Below, one piece after another: positions 54,700 through 64,000 of a stretch of 64,000 nucleotides of DNA. How positions within the stretch are numbered: the first letter of the stretch is position 1; every line of letters starts with the position of its first letter. A model generated the notes under the pieces. The model had not been told where the DNA came from. It was given only the letters and a program-made list of their open reading frames with translations, and ran no database searches. The translations under genes and the position numbers were made by a program. The stretch comes from Dermanyssus gallinae (taxonomy: Eukaryota; Arthropoda; Arachnida; Mesostigmata; Dermanyssidae): assembly GCA_003439945.1 (NCBI GenBank), contig QVRM01004007.1, positions 310,001 through 374,000 on the forward strand, written 5' to 3'.

Positions 54700-56800
54700 A
54701 CTCATTTTGAATGATCCCATGTGACCCTCAAAGAGTTGGGCTTGCGGGGTCGGTGACAATCCAACAGCCCGAGTTGGCCAGGGAGTCTAAAGAACTCTCG
54801 TGCGCAGATTGGCCGATCGGGCGGTCCAGCTTACTGTTGAAAACGCCGGTGACGATGACGGACATCGCTGTCCAGCGCACTGCAGCACCGGGTCAGCATT
54901 TCAACCAGCACCGTCGAGTTCTTGTTGGGCGGCGGACGCACGTAGCCTGCGATGATGTTCAGCCGCAAACCCTGGATCACGACCATGTCTTTCGCAGCAA
55001 GAAGTACCTCAACACTGCCCAGCCGCTGGTTGCAGCACACGGAGACGCCACCGCTGGGTCGGCCAGGAGCTGCAGGCCGATTGCGGGGGAGTAGCAGTAG
55101 AAGCCGGGGATGGTAAAGGAGGTCGTGGTCCAAGTCTCCGTCTGGCGCGAGTTGTCCTGCTTGTCTTTTTGGTACTGTTAGCTGGCGCTTCATTAACCAA
55201 ATACTTGTAACAAAATTTAAGTCGCGAACCTTTGACGCGATTAAGAGTCAGCGAAAGCGCGGGGAACACAACATGGCTGTGAAAAGGTACTTAGAGATGA
55301 AAGGCATAACTGGCGATTCTTTGCCGGCGGAGTCAAGCTTTACCTCCACGAAGTCCTCCGACACGGTCCCCCCAATCGGGGAGGACCTCCCCTACCGATG
55401 ATCTTTCATCAGAACCGAGTTTGAGCATTTCGGGTCTCGCCAGATGACCGGTTGGAGCTCTGGAAGGAGCTCTTGTGCAGAAGCTGACGGAGAGCAGTCT
55501 TGATGTCCTCCACGGCGCTCTTATGCACGCTTTGTTTTCCTTCGTGCCCGAGTGCTTGGACTGATGGGTAGTTTGGTCGTTGCTGACCTTGGAAGGATCC
55601 CTTAAAGACACTCCTAAAAATCCTTTACCCGTCGGGCAATCGCCAGGGCCGCTTTCTTGGCCGGCTCACCCTTGTAGCTGTAGGAGCCGCGTTCAACCAC
55701 CTGACGCTGGGTCTAAGTAAGGGACACCTACACGAAGCCGGCAGAAGCAGCCGGAGAGCAGTCTTGATGTCGTCCACGGCGCTCTTGTCCACGCTGTGTT
55801 TGTCCTTCGTGCCCAAGTGCTTGGACTGATGGGTAGTTTGGTTGTTGCTGACCTTGGAAAGATCTCTTAGGGACACCCCTAAAAAATATTTTACCCGTCG
55901 GGCGATCGCCAGCGCCGCTTTCTTGGCCGGCTCACCCTTGTAGCTGTAGGAGCCGCGTTCAACCACCTGACGCTGGATCTGGGTGAGGGGCACGTACACG
56001 AAGCCGGCAGCCGCGGCGCGCAGCGAGAGGGCCTCGTTGGCAGTCTTGCAGTCTTGGTTGAAGAGCGGGACGGAGAGCATGCCCAGATGGGATCTAGGGC
56101 GGACCACTTTGAGCTGCTTGGCAAACTTCACCGTGGCCTCGATGAAGTCGTTGCCCTCAAAGTTGCCACACTCATGGTAGCCGGCGTAAAGCGCGCTACG
56201 CAGGCAGGACCGGGGACAGCCTTCTCAATGGCGTCCTCGGCCTCCTTGAGGATGTCCTTGATGCCAGGCTTTGAGCAGCTTTGAGCTTTCTCCCGCGGAC
56301 GACCATAGCAGCCATCCGCGGGAGAAGCTGCTTCAGTGCCGGTCTAAAGGCATTAACAGCGCTGTCACCGATAAGATGGGCAGACTTCTTCGGTGGCTGA
56401 GCGAGCGGCTGGGCGCCGGCAGCCTTTTCTCGGTCAAGCTGCATGTTCTCCTTTTTCTCCTGGCGGAGGCGCATGCAGCTGGAGACCTTCTTGTCGAGGG
56501 CCAGCATGCGCTGGCGGAAGGACACAATGCAGCTCGTCATCTCGTGAGATATGGCCGCCTTCACCAGACTGGTCATGAAATCCCTGACGTCCATGTTGGC
56601 CGCTGGCATCGCGCACAGCCGGCACTACCACCCCGAGCGGCGCTGCTCATGTCCATTGCCTTCTCGTCCTCAAGAAAGCACGTGAAGTGAATCACACGCT
56701 CGCAGGACCCGCCACGCAGCACCAGTTCGTCAATCCGTTCCGCGCATCGGGAGCAGGATTTCGAGTGGGAGGGAGCGACCAACTGTTCTGTGCCAACTTT
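54700..56800 (-). pseudogene. Second CR1-like F2 copy: ORF1 and part of the endonuclease
   Basis: 56782-56573 (minus) gives a PHD-like start: CSRCAERIDELVLRGGSC, then HFTC and CARCQ. Next comes a coiled coil (SFRQRMLALDKKVSSCMRLR), KKSAHLIGDSAVNAFRPAL (GDS block), AGYHECGNFEGN, LGMLSVPLFNQDCKTANEAL and IQRQVVERGSYSYKGEPAKK. 55193-54831 gives the endonuclease middle (GRPSGGVSVCCNQR, LNIIAGYVRPPPN). Several frameshifts and a tandem duplication break it, and the RT is absent. Gene order equals that of the 47960-52048 copy. Confidence 0.75.
55484..56015. repeat. About 265-bp tandem duplication inside the LINE ORF1
   Basis: acccgtcggg recurs at 55627 and 55893, and agagcagtct at 55491 and 55755, a period of 264-266 bp. 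Both units encode the QRQVVERGSYSYKGEPAKK segment and the following Thr/Lys-rich tail. The two have diverged by several substitutions and small indels. Confidence 0.85.
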
Positions 56801-57501
56801 CGTTCGACACCTGTCCTTGTCTATATAATATGTATGCTTTAATAAAATCTACGATTCTGGGCTGACGTAATAAACGTCTATTTATGTGAAATCGGTTTTT
56901 ATAAATCTCAAAATTAGTGCATTCTTTAGTAGTCAATACAATTATATAATATGAATATACTTGGCTACTACAGGTTATGGTTGTAATACAGCGTACAACC
57001 TATATAAATTGATGAATTATGACAAGATGATACTTGTAATGAGTATGTACATTTAATAAATCATGTATAATTTGTAAGAGCTAGAATCGATTAAAAATGT
57101 TCACATCTGACCTGTAGTCATATGTTCGATGAATTGTGCAGGACACGCAGTAGCGTGTGTCTGGGGTATACAAAGAAAGGGGTATAGTTAGAAAATCTCA
57201 CTGTGTTAATAAGCTTACTGTGTTGTTGGTAGTCAAACACAAACAATGCACAGGCAGTGGTGGATTGCCACCAAATTGAACGCACACACATGCTAAAAAC
57301 AAATGTTGCTAAAATCTAGCAACATACGCTGAACTGCCGGGCGGTATTTGGCAGGTACGTCGCACTGGTGGTTCACGGTGGTCTGCGACAAGCTCCAGGT
57401 CAATCCACTCGAAATACGCGAGATAGAGCACGAATTGACGAAGCTCGGTGTGGTGCGACTGACCAGCTAGACGAACAAACAAACAAACCAATGATATTGA
57501 G
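56801..57501. other. No gene recognised
   Basis: AT-rich flank; a short direct repeat aacaaacaaacaaacc near 57476 is the only visible pattern. Confidence 0.45.
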
Positions 57502-57930
57502 ATGAAAAAAGGGGATCACCGTGCAGCAGAGCTGCACAGGTGCATGAAGGAGGCAACGATTGAGAAGGAGCTGATCACTCCGATTAAAAAGAATTGGCCA
57601 ATACGGCTCTATAGCAAAACCAATAATGTTCACGGTAGCATTCTGACGAAAAAGAAAGTGAGGGCGGTGGCGATACGCGACGAATCGGCCAAATACTCAA
57701 AGTTCGTTGCTGACGCCGTAATTCCCGGCGGTTACCCAAGTAAAGGCCGTCAAACCAGAAAACGTGGCAGCATTTCGAACCCGGGCGGCAATGTTGCCGA
57801 AAAACACTGAGATCCCGTCGCAGAGGAAATACCAGAAATCACTAGGACTCTCGTGGTAGAAAAACTAGAAAATGGAGGAGTGTACGCATCGACAGCGAGC
57901 CCAGCAAGGAGCGGGGAAACGCAGGAGCTG
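57502..57930 (+). pseudogene. R1-like LINE ORF1 fragment
   Basis: A 102-codon frame has IKKNWPIRLYSKTNNVHGSI followed by KKKVRAVAIRDESAKYSKFV. This parallels ATDWPVGVYTHTKLTKRSI and SPVRLMIVREDSRDDSV at 37115-37477, so both belong to the gag-like domain of R1-like ORF1. The frame is followed by a Glu/Thr-rich tail after a stop. Confidence 0.45.
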
Positions 57931-58589
57931 AACACCGGTCAAACGGGCTAGAAGAGACTCCAATTAGCGTTCTACTTCCTGGAAGACTTGCATGCAGTCT
58001 TAGCCCGAAAGGCATGTTGGAGAGGATAGCTAGACTTCTGCCTCAAGAAAAGGCAGAAAAAAGAATAGCTGAGGAGAGAAAGCGTCGGAAGCACACATAG
58101 AACCGCCAGGACAAACACAGTGCTTTTCCGAGTAGTTGTCCCGGCTATTGCCCGGTAACTCAAAATAGACTCGTCGTGGTTCTCATCTGACAGTAGAAAG
58201 AGCTCAATGGTGAGAGCTGATAACACTGCTAGCTTCGTCCGGTCTGATCGCTGCGGTGCGCTGGATATTCGCGACAAATAAAAACTATCTATTAGTGGTG
58301 ACTATACAGACCCCGCCGTCTTAATAGTGAGAACGAATGTGACCTCTACCCACGCGAGCAAGATCAATATCGAGTAATAAATTCGTTCTCGTTGGTGTTT
58401 ACAAATGTATTATTTAAGTGCTTTGTTATCGATCTGCTGTGACAAGCAGACCACTCTTTGTAAACGCGTCAAGTGGGAATACCTATGACTTATAAGAAAC
58501 ATTTTTTTGTGGCATTTCTGTGGTGATCTCACGCAGAGTGAAGAGTGCAATTTCCCGCGAGCAGCGTCAATTAGATAAACTCAAAAGCG
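57931..58589. other. No gene recognised
   Basis: Unassigned DNA between two LINE fragments. Confidence 0.4.
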
Positions 58590-59385
58590 ACATCTAATGG
58601 GGGTCTCTTAATGCCTTCAAGGTTATTATCCGCAAGAGCTGCCCAGACGGTTCAAGATCCAGTGACTTTGCGGAAGGCTCGATGCTGCGTCTCTTCAAAG
58701 AGATATACGGCATCTCACCGGGAAGCAAGATCTCAAAGAGGAACGGCGGAACTCTACAACTGACACTTCTTGGTGGAGTTTCCGTATCGGCTGTTTGCCC
58801 CGCTATAACGAGTTTCCGAGCAAGGATCCAAGGCGTAAACGTGGCTTTTACCGAAGACGAGTTTCGAGATTAATGAAGTAGTGCTGGGGTTACCGCCGTA
58901 TGGCGCCTCTACTACTCAACGCAGGCGGCTAAAACACCGCTCAGTAGGGTGAATATAACACTTGATCGTTAACCACCAGCGTCAGTGTTCCTAGGTTTCA
59001 AGGTCCATCCAGTGATACTTGAACCAGAACAGCCAAAGCTGTGGTTTAACTGTCAAAGAGCGAGCCATCTGCTGCAACGGGTCTCACACGGCTGGTTCCC
59101 CCTCTTGTCCACGTTTAGCCTACCTTCGTGAGAAGAACCGAATTATCATGGAAACTAGGACCCTTCGACAGGTGCAGACGGTTAATCCCTCAGCAGTCAT
59201 CACAGAAGAAGTCCAGTGCCCGGTTCCGGTTCCTGTGGGAGACTCTGCACGGGGTGTCACGGATGGCAGACCGTCGTACGCTGCAGTCTTGCGGGAAATC
59301 TCATCGACCCAGGACGGAAGCGCTCCACACGTTCGTTTGCTTAAACCTCGGCGCCTTCCTCGACGCAAGCCTACTAGATAAAGTA
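58590..59385 (+). pseudogene. Gag-like LINE ORF1 with zinc-knuckle remnants
   Basis: VIIRKSCPDGSRSSDF and FKEIYGISPGSKISKRNGGT suggest the RRM-like part of a LINE ORF1. Near 59030 WFNCQRASHL is a zinc knuckle with its first Cys changed to Trp. After a frameshift the frame 59019-59381 has CCNGSHTAGSPSCPRLAYLREKNRI, the last knuckle and following helix usual in jockey- and CR1-like ORF1, then RPSYAAVLR. It ends 15-20 bp before the next reading frame, so it may belong to the following element. Confidence 0.5.
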
Positions 59386-59399
59386 GAGTAAGCTCGGTT

Positions 59400-62060
59400 A
59401 ACGACTACAGCTCTACCATCAACTTAGCGAAGCCACAAAATGTTTCGGATGACTCTGGAGGGGACCCTAACAGGATCGCCTGCCTTAGGTGCAACAACAG
59501 ATACACAAGAAGAGAACTTTCTAGACACATGTCCGCCAGACACCCCGGCGTCAGAGGCATAGAAGTAACGCCAACCACTGGCGTATCAGCCACCTCGGAG
59601 GAACTTGTCGGACACATTCAGAATATCATGCGACATGCAAGGCTAGTCCGCGTGTTGCCCAAAACTGTCACGGCATTTATCGCAGAAGAACTGACAAAAG
59701 TTTTTTAAAAGGTCGTGTCGAACAACGACATGGAGGCCTGGCAATCATTGTTTTCTTTCACACCGGTGGTGCTGCGCCTTCCACGGATCCGGAACGACAC
59801 GCGTTCTCTTACAGTTATTATAAAAAAAAACCTTCGTGGCTTGGTGCAAAATTTAAGGATTGAGAACGTCGAACATCATGAAACTAGGACAAGTACCAGG
59901 AGGGACCCTGAGGATGAGATCTGTAGACGCGCCATAGTCAAGCTCTCCGAAGGAGACGTCTCTGGCGCCGCCAGGCTTATTGGTTTCCACGGACAGATTT
60001 ATATCGCAGTCCGAAAGCCTCAAGTCTCTTCGAGACAAGCATCCACAGGCTCCCTCGGGCCTTTGCTTGCCATCTCCTCCTCCGATTATACTGCTATCTA
60101 CTACCTCCAGCGACGAAGTGCGCTTGGCCGTATAACCCTCCTCCAGGAGCTCTGCAGCTGGTCTTGACTTCCTTAGGCCTCGACTTCTTAAGGATCTGTT
60201 GTCCGCGGTGTTAGGATTCGTCGCTGACAGACTAGCACATGCACTGGCAAAGGTTGAAGACATTCTCCGGTGGGGGTCTCCCCCTGTAGCCCTTCAACCT
60301 ATTATATTTAGGGCACGACTATTTGCTCTCAAGAAGAAAGACGGCTTTCTCCGACTGATAGCATGCTCGTCTACACTCTGAAGGTTGGCCTGAAAAATTG
60401 GGTGCGCTGCCAACAAAGCTGAAATATTATCAACAATTGGTTCTCATCAGCTCGGCTTTGCAACTACTGGCGGTACGGAGATCGGAATTCACACTTCCCG
60501 CGCTTTTATAAACTCTCACAGTGACCCGACCGTTCTGGTTAAATTAGATTTTAGGAATGCCTTTAACAGTGTCAGAAGAGACCATTTGCTAAACGTGGTG
60601 AAATGCCACGCTTCGAAAATGTTTCACCAGGTACATGCGGCATTCGCCCAACCGTCGCATTTGGTCTTGCCGCACGCTACTATATCTTCGCAGTCCGGCC
60701 TTCCACAAGGAGACCCTCTAGGTCCGCCTTTGTTGATAGACTTGATAGACTCCGTACCGTATCCTCTAATTGCCTGGACGACGGTGTGCTTGGAGGTGAC
60801 CTAGCTAGAGTAATTAGTGATATTCGCAGAGTCCGGGACATCGAGAGGGTGAGTGGTCTATCCCTAAATCCCGCGAAATGCGAGGCCTACGTCACGGAGC
60901 CCGAGGATATCATCTTGCCGGATATATCAGAGCTATGCCATCTCCTTCCCGGTTGCAAGGTCGTCCAAAAGAGCGACAATAAGCTCCTCGGGGTTCCCTT
61001 CTGCCAACAGGGATTACCTGGGGCTTTAGACGCGTGGAGAGAGAAGCTTAAAGTAGCCGTCAGCCGTCTTTTATCGCTGGGATCTCATCGCGGACTATTC
61101 CTACTAAGATCATGCTTTTCGGCGGCCCGGATAACGCACCTGCTTAGAGAGGCCGATTGTTTTGACTTGGCCGAGAACCTTCGAGAATCCAACAAGTAGA
61201 CCTTGAAAACACTGGAGGTGCTCCTGAACGTACGCCTTTCACCCGATGCACCCGATAGTCTCATCCATGTCCCAGGCATCGAAAGAAGCCAAGCGGTTGC
61301 TGAACGACGCAGGCAAAAGTGTCTACGATCACACTTTGGCAGCCTTAGTCGAGAGATTAGCGTCTCTGTGCGGTGTCATACCCACGGACACACTTTCTCA
61401 GAAAGCTGGTCGACCCACTGCAGGAGAAGGCATTTGTGCATCTACTTAAGCAAGCCCTTACTACGACTGAAGGCCAGGCTACGGGCGGTCTCTGCCAAAA
61501 ATGCCGGGGCCTGGTTACAGGCTCTCCCCAGTGTCCACTTAGGCACTCTACTAGATGACAACACTGTTCGGATTAGTGCGGGGCTACGCTCGGGGACAGC
61601 TCTCGTGTTCCCGCACCAATGTAGATGCCGCGATCAAGTGGGGCTACAGGCACACCATGGTCTATCTTGTGCTTTAAGCTCAGGTCGTCGAATCCGGCAC
61701 GCAGCACTTAACGGGACACTTAGCCGAGCCTTGAGGTCTGCTGGCTTTCCTTGCATTCTCGAGCCTCCTGGCCTATGCAGGAATGATGGAAAACGACCGG
61801 ACGGACTGATACTAACGTCCTTTGAGATGGGTCGCATGCTGGTATGGGATGCAACCATTACTGACTCATTAGCCCCTTCAATGGTCAGTGCGGGAGCGGA
61901 ACATGCTGGTCGCGCATCTATGTTGGCTCTTTTAGGCTTGCGTGAAGTCCGTCGTGCCATCCTTTTTACGCTTCTTCTTTACGTCCGACAGATCCAGATG
62001 AGCCACGCGGAGAGCTCGTCTGTTGCGGCCGGTGCGCCGGTGTTTCAGCTTTTTTGACAA
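59400..62060 (+). pseudogene. Near full-length F3 LINE ORF2: C2H2 finger, RT, CCHC and restriction-like endonuclease
   Basis: Order along the plus strand: C2H2 finger CLRCNNRYTRRELSRHMSARH (about 59484-59545, key residues C-x2-C and H-x4-H); GDVSGAARLIG (59958); RT parts KLDFRNAFNSVRRDHLL (60545), LPQGDPLG (60697) and a Y/CLDDGVLGGD box (60772); LNPAKCEAYV; CRCRDQVGLQAHHGLSC; RHAALNGTL; KRPDGLILTSF with VWDATITDS (61800-61865). The first catalytic Asp, the LDD pair and the PD...D motif are visible. Frameshifts and stops are numerous. The same C-terminal order is seen in the 43467-44261 copy. C2H2 start and R2-like nuclease end place it with RLE-type LINEs; the exact clade would need a tree. 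Confidence 0.75.
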
Positions 62061-63369
62061 TATCACGGGACCCGATGTCGGAAGCAGATTTCAAATAGAT
62101 AAAATCCTTAAACATAAGAAGTTTTCCGGTTATATAGAACCGTGATCTACTCAAGAGGTACTCCACAGGCTACTCATTCTAGATGGACAGCCAGTGATGT
62201 CAGGAAACTTGTGAGGCTGTGAGCATGCTTGAGAAAAGTTTGAAAAACTAGGGATTATCTTAAGAAGGCATTCATACAACTTGGCTAGCAGAGTGCCCTT
62301 AAAGTGATATTTGTTGAAAAGAAACTGCCATATGGGCACCGGTAGGTCCTGCAGAAGGTATTTGTTTATCCGTCCCAAATGCTAGCCCGAATTTTTATTG
62401 TTTTGTAGACAAGCAGGGAAAATGCTGACTTTGTCTAGACTTAATTAGTCCTGTTAGGTGCCTCAGCAAAAAAATCTCTTGGGGCTTCGAGCTCGCATAG
62501 TAGGAAGCTGAAGAGCTGTTTATAGAACCAACTTCAGCGCAAAACAACCTCTATCATAACAGCGTGGAGGCGCCGTATATTTCATGATGATTTTATCAAG
62601 AGAGCCTTTTCGTAACATAACAAGGTTCATACGAGTAGGCAACAAAATAGCCATATTGTAATTCAGGCACCCCTGCGGCGGCTCATTGTTTAATAGTATT
62701 AATGGACTTAACCACAGAGATATAACTCTTAAATCCCGCTAGTAAACCACAGATGGGCGCTCCTTTATATTTCACAGAGTGACGGGGTTGAGGTAGCGAA
62801 AATGTCAATTAAGCGAAGTTATCACCTAATATATCATAGAATGCTGTGCATTCTAGTTAAAAAAAAGGGCAAATTAGGTTACTTAAGGTAGACATGGTGT
62901 TATTAAATACAGATATAAACCATGCGTGCAAATCTAGTGTCGATCATTTGACTTAGCTTCGGCTTAGAATAGGATTATTTGTCTTCTACTAGGAATTAAT
63001 TTACGCCGTTAAACTTCAATTTAGTATGCTGAACTTTGTTGTTTGTTAAAGCTAGGAAATACACTGATGTGGATTTTAAACTATTATGCATTTGTTACTG
63101 TGTAGAAAGTGTATGTATTAGTCAGAGCCTTTCTTGTTACCTATAATTTGTCATGCCATTTAAATCAAAACTGTAAGCACCCCTCAAATTAATATGTAGC
63201 TTTATTACACACTGTCCATTACCAGGCACGTATATTAGCGCTTGGCAGTAAAGTGCTTATATTAACGCTTAAGTGTCTTTTCCGTATTGCTATTGAAGAA
63301 GACGATTTTATTCGGATTTAACGAAGTGCCAAAGGTGCAATGATAGTACTTTTTTCTCGATGTGGGACG

Positions 63370-63388
63370 TATATATATATATATATAT
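63370..63388. repeat. (AT)n microsatellite
   Basis: A short TA run followed by T8. Confidence 0.9.
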
Positions 63389-63853
63389 TTTTTTTTAGGA
63401 CTAGTAATTAGTATTTGATGATAGTAATTAGTACTTGGCGGTGTCTCTTTGCAGATGGCGAGCTTTATTCGGCTTTTGAAGAACCGCCGAGGAGTGTAAA
63501 GTACTTACATATAGATCAGCTTTGCAAGCCGTAGTCTTTGCATCTTCAAAAACAGTACGTTATCCACGGCGAAACAATCGCTCGTTTCGCCGGAGGTAGC
63601 GATCTCTTCAATGAGACAGGAAACCACAAAATTGGCGAGCATGTCCTTTGTGCACCGATAAAGTATGAGAACATTTCATTATTTAGTGATATTACTAAGG
63701 GATTGTAAGAACGACGAACTGTCAGCTATTTGAGGAGTTTGCCACGCGAAAGTGTTCCACATCTTCGTTAGCTAGTTCAATAAAGCCACCACTCCGCATA
63801 ATTTTAGGTCACACAATCATCAGCTAGATTTTTTTAACAGCACCTCTAATTAT

Positions 63854-63897
63854 TAATCAATTGTGGGGTCTTTAATTGGTAATCAATTGTGGGGTCT
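63854..63897. repeat. Two-unit direct repeat, 26-bp period
   Basis: taatcaattgtggggtct occurs at 63854-63871 and again at 63880-63897. Confidence 0.85.
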
Positions 63898-64000
63898 CTG
63901 AGAAAAAAAATGGTTGCGACAAAAAGGCGTTTACAATTACACTAAAAGTAAGAGCTTAATAAGAGCGTAGTTCATTACTTTTGTAGAGGACTAACTAAAA

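Larger units (their letters stand above)
62061..64000. other. AT-rich flank with no recognisable gene
   Basis: Contains (AT)n at 63370-63388 and a 26-bp-period direct repeat at 63854-63897. An acceptor-like gtgtctctttgcag ends at 63454 and is followed by ATGGCGAGC, but only a 15-codon frame results. Confidence 0.45.

Noticed and set aside
63454..63500. Acceptor-like site followed by ATGGCGAGC
   Set aside because: Leads to a 15-codon frame only; no continuation or poly(A) context that would make it an exon.

Overview
This is eukaryotic, almost certainly invertebrate (probably arthropod) nuclear DNA. The reasons are: genes split by GT-AG introns, a TATA box the right distance from a start, AATAAA poly(A) signals, Kozak-type starts, many (AT)n microsatellites, and a dense mix of old and young non-LTR retrotransposons (LINEs) of R1-like, CR1-like and restriction-like-endonuclease types plus Tc1 transposons. 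A mite or tick is plausible but the sequence does not prove it. No rRNA, prokaryotic operon, CRISPR or phage feature was seen.

Host genes. (1) 2792-4444: a TATA box and a three-exon secreted protein with an Asp block, a Lys block, YG/Pro/Ala repeats and (AAPVAP)6; its reading frame closes exactly across both introns. (2) 7449-8339: an intact single-exon two-domain GNAT N-acetyltransferase. (3) 31178-31235: one 58-nt exon encoding half an EF-hand loop, very like arthropod calbindin-32; its partner exons were not found, so its introns are long and full of transposons. (4) 38048-38176: a likely terminal exon of an unknown gene. (5) 158-247 (minus): a possible signal-peptide exon at the left edge.

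Mobile DNA fills most of the rest. Family F1 (LINE ORF2, GTPQGDP/YADD type) has one open copy (31285-33039), one lightly damaged copy (about 34010-35775) and three old wrecks (about 8768-9095, 9640-10620, 11880-13150). Family F2 (CR1-like: ORF1 with PHD finger and SGNH esterase-like domain, ORF2 with APE endonuclease, reverse transcriptase and C-terminal Cys/His cluster) has copies at about 23290-24370, 24540-26420, 41500-43078, 47960-52060 and 54700-56800. R1-like pieces lie at 17470-19330, 36685-37870, 39360-40010, 40300-45195 and 57502-57930. Elements of the restriction-like-endonuclease type (F3/F5) lie at 43467-44261, 45196-46035 and 59400-62060. A complete 1640-bp Tc1 element sits at 29436-31075, a dead Tc1 at about 26455-26870, and a tRNA-derived SINE with a 17-bp target duplication at 6925-7100.

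The most informative structures are: an R1-like LINE (40300-45195) carrying two later LINE insertions, each with its own target-site duplication; a fixed-spacing Cys/His module closing ORF2 in two LINE families; a near-perfect Tc1 with 201-bp repeats; and the lone calbindin-like exon between Tc1 and the F1 copy.
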